A DNA stretch of 64,000 nucleotides, taken from positions 8,955,560-9,019,559 of the forward strand of contig HG738140.1 in NCBI GenBank assembly GCA_000499405.2, written 5' to 3'. This stretch comes from Onchocerca volvulus. Its lineage: Eukaryota > Nematoda > Chromadorea > Rhabditida > Onchocercidae. Below the pieces are notes generated by a model. That model was not told the DNA's origin. It did no database searches and worked only from the letters and a program-made list of their open reading frames with translations. The translations under genes were made by a program, and so were the position numbers. This document shows, one piece after another, positions 25,975 to 39,200 of this stretch (positions are counted from its first letter, which is position 1; the number at the start of each line of letters is the position of its first letter).

Positions 25975-28900
25975 GTAAGTTTTTAGTGGAGTGATTTCAA
26001 ATCACATTTCTTATTAGATCATTCAGTAAAATAGTTAATAGATGATATCAGTGTTGCAAAATTGTGTAAAATAAAAATTATTGCCAGTAACAGTAACTTT
26101 GTACTATTCACAAATCAATCTATTTCTTACACTTTGATTCTATGAGTTTTTATCACCACCATCAATAGGTAATAAGACTTTTCTTATGAGCAGATGAATT
26201 TCCCTTATGTATGTATTCGTTAATTTCCCTTTTTTTCATTTGTTTCTTTCAAGAATCTTCAAATTCTTTATAATCACTTCTGACTCATTTGATTGTGCTG
26301 CTTTTTGCTTTCACTTTTATGTGACTCGAATGTTTCGTTCTTAAATTTTGGATTTATACTTTAAGGAACTCTTATACTTCATCCGTAATGTCATAGTCAA
26401 AAGTTCCGAATTTATTAAACAATAAGCGTATTGCAAAAGATTTAGTCTTTGGACCTTCTTTACATTTTTTTTTTTTTTTTCTACTTTTTAGATAATGATC
26501 AAAAATTTGGGGAATTGTGAAGTAGAGGAATGGTCAGATTATTTATTTATAATGCTTCTAATGTTGTTGATGTTTCGAATCTCTTTCGAACTGTTCTTAC
26601 GACTAATATTTGCTTACGATGTTAATAAGATGCTGCATCTTAAATTCCTTTTTTCAAATCTTTTTCAAATTATTGATGAAAGTATATTGTAGTTCTTTAG
26701 TCTTTAATGTTTCTCTGAATTTTTTTCATTCGCAGCTGTCTTTTTTGAAATATTATGTTGTTGCTAAAACTTATTGTAATAAGCAGGAATTTTACTGCTA
26801 TGTTCGGCTTGATTCAGTTAGTGTTCTCGGGAAAATATGAGAAGTGGGGATTTACCAATAAAGTTTGGCCAAAATTTTTTAATTCATAAAATTTATAAAA
26901 AACAGATTTCACATCCCATTGTTCATCTGTAACCTTGCTCATGTGTTATCACTTATCATTTTTGTCATTATTGTTCAGTTTGATGAAACCAATTTTAGCC
27001 CATCCTTCGGCTATACTGATCTATTTTTTTCTTAAATTCCCACCATATAGATTTTCGGAACCATCGCTTGCATTGGTAGCAGAAGATAAAAGAGATGAAA
27101 TTTTGCTGAACAGAATTTACTACCATCAGGTTCTACTACCACGAGGTCTTCTAAAATAACCAATTGGGGATTTTAGAAGGTAGAAGAAAGGAAAAAAACA
27201 GCGAATACATATTATTAATTTTTAAAATTGAAGATTTTTTTCAATTTTTAAAAACGAAGACAATTTAAGTATTAAGGACGAAAAAGAAGTAAATTCTTCC
27301 ACAATATGAAGATGCTCTTTTCATATTGCTCATCATATCTTCATTGTATAAATGCAAGTTATTTTGTAACGTTTGGCATCGCAACTGTACTGATTCTTTT
27401 ACCATCCGGAGCTATGATTTATTTTAAAATTTCGATAAATTCCTACCAAAATATGCATTAATTACGAATGCCTAATATTTAAATATGGAATTATTGATTA
27501 TTTGCACAAGATCTCTAAATCTGCATCAACTAAGTGTCGTAGTTTACGAATTTTGCAAATGAAATGAGCAACAATGGTCACTATACTGTAATTATTCAGC
27601 TATCATAACACATAGTTTAAGAAAGGAAATAATTTGGAGAATTTATTTATGAATTTATGGGCATACGAAGAAGATTGAAGTTCTCATGATTATGTAAGTA
27701 AAACTGAAAGTGAAGTTATGAGAAACACAAGATAAAAAATTACAGTATATTTAGATTTTCTTATGTAACATATCATACAAAAGTAAGATACAAAACTTTT
27801 CTAGAAATTTCATGCAAGAATGCAAAATAAACAGATCTTTTTTTATTTTCGAAGATTTTTCATCGGCAAACTTTGAATAATCAGTTGAAGACTTATATGA
27901 TTCAACTTTCCGGAAATGATTATTTAATCATAGGTTTTCCATTCATTATTTTCAATTCTCAGAATGAAACATAAATCTTTTTATATGAATCATTACCTCT
28001 CATTCTAAGCAACAGAACAAAAACCAAAATCCCCTTTTTCTGTTTTCTCAGCGACTTACTAAGATTATCAGCAACACTCTCGTAGCTGTTGAAATGCGAT
28101 CGCATGCCGAATATAGCGATATCGCTTTTGCCTAATTTCAAAAAGCATTTGTCGCTAATTTTGCCTGCCACTGTCATTCAATATATTATCCTTTTTGATG
28201 CTCATCTTATGAAATCTATATCTAGGGACTTTCTTTTTGAACAATTGAAGAATTATTAGCCTAGAATCCTTCAACCGCTCTTCCCGCTATTTCAAGCTCA
28301 CATCTTTCCATTTCCACTAGTAATCACTGTTGCTTTCCGTTGATATCGTTCTGCATACTAAATTATCGCAAATCCTTTGATTGAAAATCGCAAGTGAAAT
28401 TTACTTCTTGCCATCCATTCCGTTGTTATGCTTTTTCAGCCTGATGCCCTTTACCTGAATCTTGAACTCCTCACTGTTTAATTTTGCCATGGTGATCTTT
28501 AGATCTCTTTCTCTGCTTCTTGTTATTAAGTCTATTCAAAATTCAAAAGACATTCAGGAATTTTTTTTTTTCTAGTTTTATTCTTTTAACAAGTTATCGA
28601 TGCAAAAAAAAAAAGAAAAAAATAATAGAACGATGGCCGAATTACATAACAAATCATACACAATCAATGGTATCATCATTAGAATCAAATGACATGGCTT
28701 TACTTCTCAGAACATTTTTTATGCCTATTTCATCATACATTTCTAGACAAACAAAAAATATATTGATCAAGAAGTGATCTATATCAAATTAATATCGATT
28801 GATAGATTCATTACTACCCAAAACCATATACACGGTGTAAAATTGAGTTATAACAGAAAGATGTAGATATTGAATGGCTTCTATAGTTTATATCTGATTT

Positions 28901-29935
28901 CTTCACCAGAAGATGCTAGTAGTTCAAGTTTGTTCAAAAATCCAACAATCAGAGTAGTTGTAACCTTTGCAAAAATCGCGTTCTCTGCTAGAACTTCCTC
29001 GTTTCCGCATAATTTGCAATTGAATTTTCTTGGATAACTTCATAAAGTTTTCAGAAATAATGAATTCTCGTACTACGAAATTACGTACAATTTGTTTCAA
29101 TTATAAGGCTATGTGCATGAAGGACGTAGCTCAAAATCATTAACCAGTTAATATAGGTATTTTCATTTCCTCACATTTGTTACGAACAATGGCATATAAA
29201 TCGTCTTTAAGTTTCATTTCTGAATCAATTTAAGAAAATTAGAATAGACTCAGCGAAGGATAAGATACAGGCATGTTTTTAATCCATGTGACCGAAAATA
29301 AAGTTTACCAATTGTTTTCAAACAATAATGAAAAAATCATCCCGATTTATTTCTGTTCAACTTCAATCTATTCTATTTCGGTTCTTCTAATATCGCAAGT
29401 CAACTTATCAAAAGATGCTTCGAGTGAAGCATGAAGCATCCAAAAGATTGCTTATATAGTTTTAAAAACCCTAAAGATTTTGCATGGTTAGTTCAAACTC
29501 ACAGAAATAAAAACTAAATCACTAAAAATAATAGCATTCTACGCTATGGTAGCCCACATGAAATCATTTCATAATTATGAATTTCTAAAAAAACAGAAAA
29601 CTTTAACAATCAAAAAGTATTTTTATATTATTTATGATTGATCAAAACAGGATGATAACAATAAAAAAAATTCGAAAAATCTGATTTTCGAATAACTGAT
29701 TGTTGCTCGAAGAACACTACAATGGTTTTATGTACAAGTAAAACAAATTCAATGACAGATATTACTGTTACAACGATTATAAATTTATCCAATATATAAA
29801 TCCAACTAAAAACGAATGACCTCATTTTCAGAAACAATATATATATAACAAAAGAAGAACAGTAGTGTACAAAAAATTGCTTCTTACAGCATTAACAAGG
29901 AATCGAATATTTGAAGCATTTTTTCAAAAAATCTC
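25975..29935. other. Large region without a supported gene
   Basis: About 4 kb with no confident exon. On the plus strand, an exon-like piece at 27051-27128 (acceptor CATATAG; frame reading FSEPSLALVAEDKRDEILLN) is unassigned. On the minus strand, a frame at 28177-27959 (CFLKLGKSDIAIFGMRSHF) with a fair donor (GAGAG then GTAATG) and a 29-codon ATG frame at about 28489-28400 (starting MAKLNSEEFKIQ) are noted. None matches a family I know. Confidence 0.35.
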
Positions 29936-30076
29936 TTATGAATCGAAGATACTAAACACATGGTAGAGAGTTTTCAAGAACTTCTGCCACTTCTGATTCG
30001 AATTATAAGCTTCAGTTTCTGCTTCCCGATCATTTTCTATCATTACTGTTACAATGTAGTCTTCGAGGAAGCCTTG
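29936..30076 (-). CDS. Possible terminal exon, unknown protein
   Basis: A 47-codon frame begins right after an acceptor (GAAAATTTCAG) and ends in TAA. It reads QGFLEDYIVTVMIENDREAE and later NQKWQKFLKTLYHV. Its amino-acid composition is mixed and charged, unlike the AT-driven frames around it. It lies about 600 bp beyond the 3' end of the claudin-like gene on the same strand. Upstream exons were not found and no family is recognised. It may be a real last exon or chance. Confidence 0.25.
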   Translation of the reverse strand, partial: QGFLEDYIVTVMIENDREAETEAYNSNQKWQKFLKTLYHVFSIFDS

Positions 30077-30687
30077 CTGAAATTTTCCATAATTTTGATG
30101 AAACTCCAACATGTTCTGATTTTGATGCTCTCAGAAAATCTTAATTCGAAATCATTTTATATCTTTCAGAATTGCGACAAGCTATAATTAATGGTTGTAG
30201 AATCATTAAGGGAAGAAATACAATTCAAAAAGAAATGAACTCAACTAACGTGAATATTTAGGAAGGATTGAATTATACAAAAAGGAAAATGCAATGTATA
30301 AAACACTTCAGTAAGCTTAATTAAGACATTTGATAGGACTTTAAATAAAATTTGTCACCACATGCATCAAAAATTTTTATCATTTATCACCGATATATCA
30401 CCGACTAAACAATGAATATGAAAGATGAAAAATGCCATTTTAATCAAAAATTTAATAGCTTAAATGAAGTTGTGACTTTAATTCCTAAAAAATAATTTCG
30501 CAGCTGGATTTTCCGGAAATTGGGGATTTCGAAATTCTGGTCCAAAAATATTCGAAAATTCGAATATAAATGGAATAATTTTATTGCTGGACAGCAATTA
30601 CAATTGTTATCACTGTTTACTGAAAACATATCCCTAAGAATTCGTTCAAATGCGTCTCATGGAAATTTCATCTCTATGGTCCGGAAA

Positions 30688-33600
30688 CTATTTCAATTCC
30701 GGTGGTGGATTATAGATCGTTTTCTCCTTGAAATACACCTCTTCATGTTCTTTATCACATATCAGTGATAGTGATGCACTGAATGAAAACAGCGTCGCAC
30801 CCCAGGCAACACCATAGGACCAATCGAATTCCCAGTTTCGATAACCAAAATTCTTCATCTCAACGTAAAAACATACGGGAAACACGATTAGAGATATGAG
30901 CTCCAAGAATACTGAAATGCGATATTGTATGCTTAACTAATTTCAAAAGATTTTATGAAAATTTCTAAAATCATTCGGTTAAGAAAGAAATTTCGTTATC
31001 GTTCGTTACCAAAAGAAATAAAACATCAGTATTTTGGATTAGTTGTGGAAATAAAAATTTTATTTTGGTGCACAAAATTTCTTTTTTTCTCTCTGTATTT
31101 TGAAACACTTTGATGAAATTGATGCAAATGTAATATTACTAATAAAAGTTTTTTGATAAAGTGATAAATCTAAGCATATACAACGACGCATATCAAATGA
31201 TTATTTGATGAGAGGAAATTAAATTCACCTCCAAATAAAGAAATATAAGTAGCGAATTTATAGAAAACATATTTCCAATGCAAATCTCGTGATCGTAAAC
31301 CGAATACATTGAGGAAAAACGCGAAGAATGTAAATACTGCTGCGGTGATTAATAGCGCTGCAACCAGTTTGATATAGGCTGAAATAGAATTCAGTTACGA
31401 CTTGGAGAATGAAAAGAAAAATTAATTTTTTAAAGTTTGATAAATTATTGAAAAGTAGTTAAAATTCTGGAAAAATCCCATACATCTATTTTTCCTTCGG
31501 TTTCTAAAATATTAAAAATTGGTAATTTGACAATTTATAAAAAGAAACACATTAATTATTCAGTTCGAAGAATCATTCAAATGATATCATGAATTAAATT
31601 AATACAATTATTTTTTGAAAAAGTGTATAGCTTATATGCAAATTTGATTGAATGTAAATGGATTTCTTTCTATTTTCCTATCTAATCTCAAAAAAATGGA
31701 AGACATTTAGACAATAAATTATTTGAAACGTGCATCGAACTATGTAACAGCCATAGTGAAGAATGAAGAAAGACTTTAAATATGGAATAATTTCAAAAAT
31801 TGATCATACCAATTGAAAAAAAAGAACATATGAATAAAAAATCTTCTTTTTCAACCATATATTATGCCCCAGAATAAACGATGCATCGGTCGATAAATAA
31901 AAAAGTAAAAAAAGAAAACTTGCCTGGTGGTGCTGACTGTTGGCATGTATAAGCCATAAAGCAAGAATGGAAAACTTCACGAAATAATGGAAAAACGCTA
32001 CTATTTATATTCGTTTTCGTAAACTGTTCAAATAACAACATTTATGATAGAATTTCGTTCCGAAATTTGATTTAAGCCAACACTTTTCAAATTTCCCAAA
32101 ATTTTCGGACAAACTAAAACTACGGATATGAAAGATAAGAATGATTTGAGCAATCTGGCTCAATAATATGCGGGTAAATATAGCTCTTTCTACACAATTC
32201 TATGATGAAGGAAATTATTGTAATACAATTAAACCATTTCAATTTTAACAGTGATATTTTTAGTAATAGTGAATGCAGTGCTATTATCAAATTAAATTAT
32301 GAAAGAATAGAACCGAAAAATTGAACCTTTAATTATAAAATTAAAATGAACAATGAAATTGGAACTATTTTAGTCCGTATCATTATCGAGGAAAGATAAA
32401 AAATGCATTGATAGTAGAAGATATACTTAAAAAGACACTAGCTACACGATAGCTTCAGCTTTGTCAAGTGATTTTCTCCATTTTTGACATGTCCAGCGCA
32501 CTGTGAAATTGTAATGCAAGAGGTCCGCTGACTTTCAACGGATTAAAGTCACCTTCAAGCCCGTGACCCACAGCTTCATATAGCAACATTCCCGGCCAAC
32601 TTGGACCTAAGACAACTGCCATCTCTCCAGCTAGAGTTGGAACTGTCTCGAGGTTTACTGATGCTCGTTCTAGTGCTTAATTTGCAACTTTTTTCTACTT
32701 TTTCTCAGAGACAAATTTATTATGAGTCTCGCCTATTATATCCTACAAAACCCCTTTCAGTGCGACCATTTTTCTCCGCAATGACTAGCACATTAAAACA
32801 CACTAGAGGCCTGATATTGCTTAATCTGTGCTCATCTTTCATTTTTTACAACTTCCATTCTCCACTTAGAGTTAAACCAAGCAACCCTTAACAAAAAAGG
32901 AAGTTACAATATTCCATCAAGAAATAATTTAAATAAATCTGAATTTATGGAATATCGTCGAAATCATCGTTAATAGCACCCTATGCGGAAATATCGGTAC
33001 ATGATATTTAATTTTGCTACTTAGTATTTCAATCATGTTATAAGAAAAGAATGAAACCGGATTCGTGTTAAGGCTTCAGTCAAACAACAGAAAATAAGCT
33101 GAATAGTGAAAGGAAAAATGATTTCTTAATTCATTAAATTAGTTTTTTTCAAGTTATTGGAGAAAAGAAAAATGAAGTGACGTCAAGAAACTTCAATTTT
33201 CAGGCTCTACTTGAAAACATATTTTCGAACCAATTTTCAAAAGTTGTGCAAAAAGAGGCGTGAGAAAGCAGAAAATAGATAATTTTTATAATAGCAATAG
33301 TTGCTAATGGCTTCTAAAGAAGGAAGCAAGAATTCGTGATTCGGTTGAGGGAGAAAACCATAGTTTTATTGCTGCTTAGAAAAAAGAATAACAGTTTTAT
33401 CAGTTCTTGATCAGTGAAGACAATGTCATCCTCATGTAATCATCAAATTTTTCTTTGATCGCTCGGCATTCTTTTAATTCAAACTGAGGAATAAAAAAAA
33501 AAGAAAAAAAAAGAGAGAGAACAATTTTAAACCTATTTACAAAAATATACGGAAGAATTAGCTACTTGGAACGGCTAAAAAATTTCGTTAGAATTAGCCT

Positions 33601-36286
33601 TGATCGCAAATTTTTAATCAGGATGATAATCTCAACTATTCTCCATTAATTTATGAGATCCCTTCTATTTTCTTCTGCCATTTTTGCACCACTGAAATGT
33701 TCTGAAAATAATCATCCCCAACTATTTTACGACAGTAAACTTAGATTTGGTTTGATAATTCAAAGATAGTTTCAACCAATTAATTCCTTAAATGAATTGT
33801 GTATGGAAAAAATCCAGAAAGACTAAGTGAAAGGAAAATCGAAGAGCTCTTCCTGCACATGCATGCATGCAAACACGTGCACTCATAAAAACAAGTAAAT
33901 AACGAGCAGAAGCGAAGGAAAGGAACGTCTGAAGACAGGAATATGTGCGTGCATTAAATGGTGTGAGTGACGAGCCTAATATTTTTTCATTGGGTGGCAG
34001 CACGCCACAGATATCATCCCATATTGTCGTCGTCTTCTGATGGATCATCTAATGAACACATACGTCAGTCACGTAACATTACAATGTAATGAACTTTTGA
34101 CCTATATTGTAATGTAACGGATTATTCTAAATTCACTAAGCAACTATGCAATGACAGAACGAATCGATTACTTTAACCAATTACTTTAATGAGTAATGAA
34201 AAGACAGACCTTGAAGACAGCAATGTTTGTCTTGCATTCCCATCCCAATGTTCTATTAAAATGCACGTAATCCTAAAGTGCACGTGATTCACTTCCTGCA
34301 TTTAAATTAAACTGGAACTGTGATGTTTATTTAGTTTTGGCAGAAAGAAAGGATTTTTGGGAACAATGCCATTTATACACATATTTGTACAGCTAGTATT
34401 CTCTCATTTTACGCCAAGACGGCGTCCGTCTGTCTGTCTGTCTCGGCGTAAAATACAAGAATACTAGTTGTGCAAAAAAGGTGTCCGAAAAACCGGAATA
34501 TTTTTTTGTATTGTAGAAATATCCCTGTATATGCAAATTTTTGACTTTCACGCCGTAGCTAATGCATCGTAAATTTTCTGCTATGGTAATATGCGATAAC
34601 AACTCCACCATGAAAAGAGCAATTCATTGATTCAATTCTGCGCTTGATCGGTCAGGGCATTCAGTCGTTTGCTCTGACCGGTCAAGGCTTCCAATCCTCT
34701 TGTCAGATTGGTATTCCAGGAGTGACTCTTACCAATATCTATAACCCCAAATACTTCCTAAAGGGAAGTTTTTTGGGGGTTGTAAGTCCCGCAAATAACT
34801 TCTTAAAGGGAGTTCAAATTATCTATAACCCTCAGATAATTTTCCTCCTATTAAAGGAAGTCCAAACTATCGATTGTATGATCAATATTCATCGACTCAT
34901 TCTTACTGTAGTTTTGGCGGATAAAACTCATCATATGAAGGACTTCATTACACAGCAAAATTATTTGTAAGAAGTTCCAGTCCTTACCCAAATTTTATTT
35001 TCCCGACAGAAGATGAAATGCGAAGAAGTAATTCATTAATTAAAGTTTTGAATTTTGAAATTAATTTAAATGACGAACAAAATGGATTGATCACCTTATA
35101 AATAAAAGAACTTCGCATTTACAGCAATCAACAAAAATTACAAATTCTAGAAATAAACTAATGATGAAGGTCCGAAAAATTTCGTCAGAATAACCAAAAT
35201 AAGTGAGGCATAAAAAGAGTAGATTTCCTATATATACGAATAATTTTAAAGGGCATAAAAAGATTAACATATGCTTCTCAATAGTTTAATTTATCAATCA
35301 TATAAAACTGGAACATCTAATGCCTTAACTTTCTCTGGTCATTTGTAGGAAAAATTTAGAAAGACATAGCAAATTACAACTATCCATTGCTTGAAACTTT
35401 TCCTGTTGAAGATACTTCTGCTCAAGTGCTTGAAACTTCTTCCATACGAAATACCACTTTTTTTTTTTGATGGCAATTAAATGGAAGGAAATTTACCAGC
35501 ATTACGATGTACTTTTTGGCACCTTCCAGGAGGTGGACCACCGGCTATTGTCGATTGCGTTAAATCAGATGATGTGCATTCAAGCCATAAACCTGTTCGG
35601 AAACCACCTGATCGAAGCCACCACGTCGTCGACAAACACAGTATCAGAAGAATGAATGCAACAAATAGACACATCAAGGCTATTACCTGAAATTGATATT
35701 TTCAGAATATCTATATCTCACGATATTTGTATCTCAATTCGGCAAATTTTAATTCAATGAAGAATCCTCAGTGGAGAATCTACCGGTGTAATGGGAAATG
35801 CTATATTAGCGGAATCGATTTCTTTTCCATCCCATATTTTACTGTCTTCTAAAGGAAGATTGTCACATTTTGAGGGCAAGCGACAAAAGGTATCAATTGT
35901 AGAATGAAGTTTTAGTAATTCATATATAAACTGTTAAATTTCCATCCACATCATCTGGTTTTTATTGATAAAAAATGATATCAGTTATCTGGTTGATTCA
36001 ATTGGTATCAATTATCAGTTACCTGCCTAATTAAACTTATCCTTCCCCATCAGCAACACTATTTTATTGCTGAGGCTTCAGGCACCTTATGCGTAAAGAA
36101 GTCAGGAAACTATAATTTTAGGGTAGAAATTCGCTGACTGCTTTGTATAGAAACTACCTGAGACTTCGGTAATAACTTATGCTGCAAGGTATTTGCATAA
36201 TTGTTATTATGAAAAATGAGATGAGGATCAACCTTGAGAGGTCTTATAACTGTAACTGTTTCAATAGTTGTTGACTGTGCTTCCAT
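30688..36286 (-). CDS. vab-9: Claudin-like tetraspan, TMEM47/VAB-9 family
   Basis: Five exons on the minus strand join to 222 aa: 36286-36233, 35686-35497, 31974-31924, 31378-31229, 30911-30688. The order is four transmembrane helices. The N-terminus, [16 protein letters not shown], matches TMEM47 (its VSVLTPLK start). TM1 is followed by the PMP22/claudin signature W..., GLW, C, C in the first extracellular loop (TTWW then [10 protein letters not shown]). TM2 and TM3 follow, and the last loop and TM4 read [20 protein letters not shown], near-identical in pattern to TMEM47. In C. elegans VAB-9 sits at epithelial adherens junctions and links to actin. Exon 3 is only 51 nt, has a weak acceptor (CGTGAAG) and a GC donor (GCAAGT); it is accepted because it keeps phase 1 on both sides. 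The C-tail is longer than in TMEM47. Other claudin-like nematode families such as NSY-4 are a lesser alternative. Intron 2 is 3.5 kb and holds the tldD relic. Confidence 0.8.
32500..32900 (-). pseudogene. tldD: Decayed bacterial tldD fragment (probable Wolbachia transfer)
   Basis: Two pieces of the bacterial zinc-protease subunit TldD lie in order on the minus strand. The first, about 32900-32738, reads [20 protein letters not shown] then GRTERGF, matching the strand before the TldD glycine-rich turn. The second, about 32690-32540, reads [20 protein letters not shown] then GPSWPGMLL and the zinc site as [12 protein letters not shown]. TldD has HExxxH here; the first histidine is a tyrosine codon at 32580-32578. 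Stops and at least one frame change separate the pieces (TAA TAA near 32729, further stops near 32690-32680), so it cannot make TldD. Animals lack TldD. The fragment sits inside intron 2 of the claudin-like gene, so it is part of the nuclear chromosome. Wolbachia is the likely donor given the host type, but another alphaproteobacterium is not excluded. Confidence 0.9.
34391..34471. repeat. Long imperfect hairpin with a GTCT microsatellite loop
   Basis: Left arm 34391-34420 (CTAGTATTCT then ATTTTACGCC) is the near-perfect inverse complement of the right arm 34439-34471 (GGCGTAAAAT then AGAATACTAG). The roughly 18-nt loop contains GTCT repeats. It lies in intron 2 of the claudin-like gene. It looks like a foldback or MITE-type remnant. 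Confidence 0.75.
34690..34870. repeat. Degenerate short tandem repeats
   Basis: The motif TCTATAACCC followed by a T/A-rich tract and an AAAGGGAAGT-like block recurs at about 34737, 34776 and 34821. Just upstream, GGTCAGGGC and GGTCAAGGC recur at about 34650 and 34680. The open frame at 34644-34970 spans these repeats and probably only reflects them. Confidence 0.4.
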
Positions 36287-39200
36287 ACAAATTCGTTCAA
36301 TTTTTCTGCAAATAAAACTATTACAAAAATATTCACTTATTAAATGCTAACGTAAAAACATAAACGAATAACGAAAATTTCATTTTTTACATCGATATGC
36401 ATCATCCATCACCTTCCTTTTTTAGTACTATTGATTTGAATCCAACATGAAAGAGAAAAGATTGCAACCGAATCATCAAGAGTAGGACAATCCAAATCTG
36501 TCATTGAAAGAAAATTTCGAAGATTACATTCACAAAATACCCGCTCCCAAATATTTCAAAATCGGAAGATTTCTATAAAAAAGCAGAACAACGCAAATTA
36601 AAGCAAATCGTTGCCTAAATAAAAATGATTCGCCAAATAATGATTCTCCAAACTCTATTTCAAAATAATGCAAAAATCATAGGAAAAAACAAATCTAAAA
36701 TAAAGCTACGCAAGATTTCAAACAGAAATTAAATAAATCCTTAGAAAAGCTGTTTTATACTTTTTCGTGTTTCGAGAATTCTCATAACAAAATCATGGAT
36801 GATAGAACGAAAGCATTTTTATTATCAAATTTACTAATATTGCTGTTATGTAAGAGTATATCTAGAGCAGACTTCATTAATTTTCGAAAAAAATCATTTC
36901 TGGAAACGAAACTGTCGAATCAAAACTTATGGATATAATATTACTATCATAATATTACCATTAGAAATTCCGAATAATCATTCTCTGACATCCTTTATGA
37001 AGAATAACTTAAACGATGGAAAAAAGAAAAAAATGTACTTCACTAAGTAATTAACTTATTTCACCTATCTATCATTCTCTCCCCACTTCCTCTCAGTATT
37101 TTTCTAATTTAACTTTTGCTTAATTAACACATGAATGAATGAAAACAAAAAAAAGATGAAATTGCTTATAAAAACGCCTCAAATTTCCATCACATATTTA
37201 CTTTAATGATATCTTTTTTTATTTTTTGTTGAATTACGGCAGTCAGCTTGAAAGATTAAAATATGATCATTGAATCATACCTTGATTATATGAAAATAAT
37301 ATCAAATTGATCTAAATTTACGGAATTACAAGTCCCTAATTTGCGAAAATATCTTGTTTACTACAGGATTTCAGAGAAAGTTAATTGGATTTCGGATTAT
37401 CATAAGGGTACATCAAAAATCAGCAGTAACTCGATTGGAAAAACATTTAATGACGATAAACATTTCATTCGGCTATTAGAAAGAATTAAATTAACTTGAA
37501 ATGACAAATCAAACTTATGAATACAGATTGCCGAAATACACTCATTAGTTGAAATTTTCCGTTTGCCAATCAATTTCATAAATATGAATATCTATAATAA
37601 CGTTGAATTCATAATTCTAAAATGTTAATCGAATAAAGCAATTAGATTTACAAAAAAGTTTTTTCATTTTTAAACAAAAATGCAATTTTCGACTTCAACA
37701 AAAATAATTAAATTTGAGAAATGGCGAAAAAATTTAACATTCTTTGAATGAATGATAGAAAAGAATAAATAAAAGGCACAGAATGATACGAATGTTCGGG
37801 AAGATTATTTTATTAATATTAAGCTATTTTACATCGCTATGAATATCACAAAATGTAGCAATGTAAAATGAATTATGCTATTTATAATCTCTCCAACGAT
37901 GTAAACTTTGTTTGAAGTTTAATACACAAGATTGTTATCATTTTAAAAAAGATAGAAATGAGAGAAAGAAAGAAAGAAATACAAGTTGTATTTAAATGTT
38001 ATTTGCCAATGATTACATGTGTAATAAGCATCCATTCTATCAAATTTCTGCCGAATTGTTAAGACTTATCGTTGAAAAATTAATCATTTCAAGACTGTCT
38101 CGCTGATCCTGCCATTTCTTGCATTCTAAGTCCTGAATACATTCATTAACATTGAATTATTATCAGCGAGCTAATTTAATACTATGGCATTTCAAGAAAA
38201 GTATCATCGAGGTGACACGATAAATTTTGCCTATAATTCCCGAAAGATCTCATCAAACAGTTCGAAGAAAAAGACGACAAATTTATGAACCTATCATCTA
38301 TTCACAAATCATGATTCATCATTCAATATTTTCGAATCAAGAAAAGGTGTGAGAGGAGATTAGGAAATGCTGCATAGAAAAAACTTCTCTTTTCCTTTGC
38401 GGTATATAAAGTTATACGTATCATATTACTAATATCAAAGAATGCCGCCTTATATTTCTCAGTGTGAGTAATCCATTTAATTAATGAAATAATCTTTGTT
38501 TCCGGATTAAATTACACAAATCTGGCTGAAAAAGGGAAAAAGTGAAATTTAGTAGTAGCAGTGTCCGAAAATATTCTGCTACATAAAAAAATGGAATTAT
38601 GGAATGAGCTAAAATTATGAAATAAAAAAAATTGTATGGAGCCTATTTCGATTTATAGATTTCTAGGATTAGTAGAGAGATTCGTCTCTAAAACATCAAT
38701 TGTTACTGATAAGGATAAGAATAAATAAAATCATATTTTATTCAAAATCAGCAACTATCAGCTTTCTTATTTTTCCTATAAAGCGTGATGTCACGATGAC
38801 ACAATTAGGAATTTAAAATTTATGGAGCGATTAATCGAAATTTTTCTCACTTCATTTCTTACAATATTTTTATGTATTTTATTTCAAACAAAATAATCAA
38901 AAAATAATGCCACAATAGATTATATTATTTTAAAAATGAAAGAATAAGTTTCGAATTACTCATATCCAAAATCAAATTCCATATGGCAACTTATTCGCAA
39001 CCAGTTGCTGGCTTAATTCGAACAGTAAATATACTCATTTTGAAACAGCTAAACTTTGCTTTCAACTTTTCCTGATTTGATTCATCAGTCGTTATCATAA
39101 TTTATATTCGTAACTATTTCGGCATTTCCTTGATTTCAGATTTCATATTGATTTATATTGCTTTTTCAACGGGAATCTCTTACAATTCTCGTTATCATTT

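Noticed and set aside
32601..32891. 96-codon plus-strand frame
   Set aside because: It is antisense to the tldD fragment; the minus-strand reading shows clear protein similarity and this one shows none.
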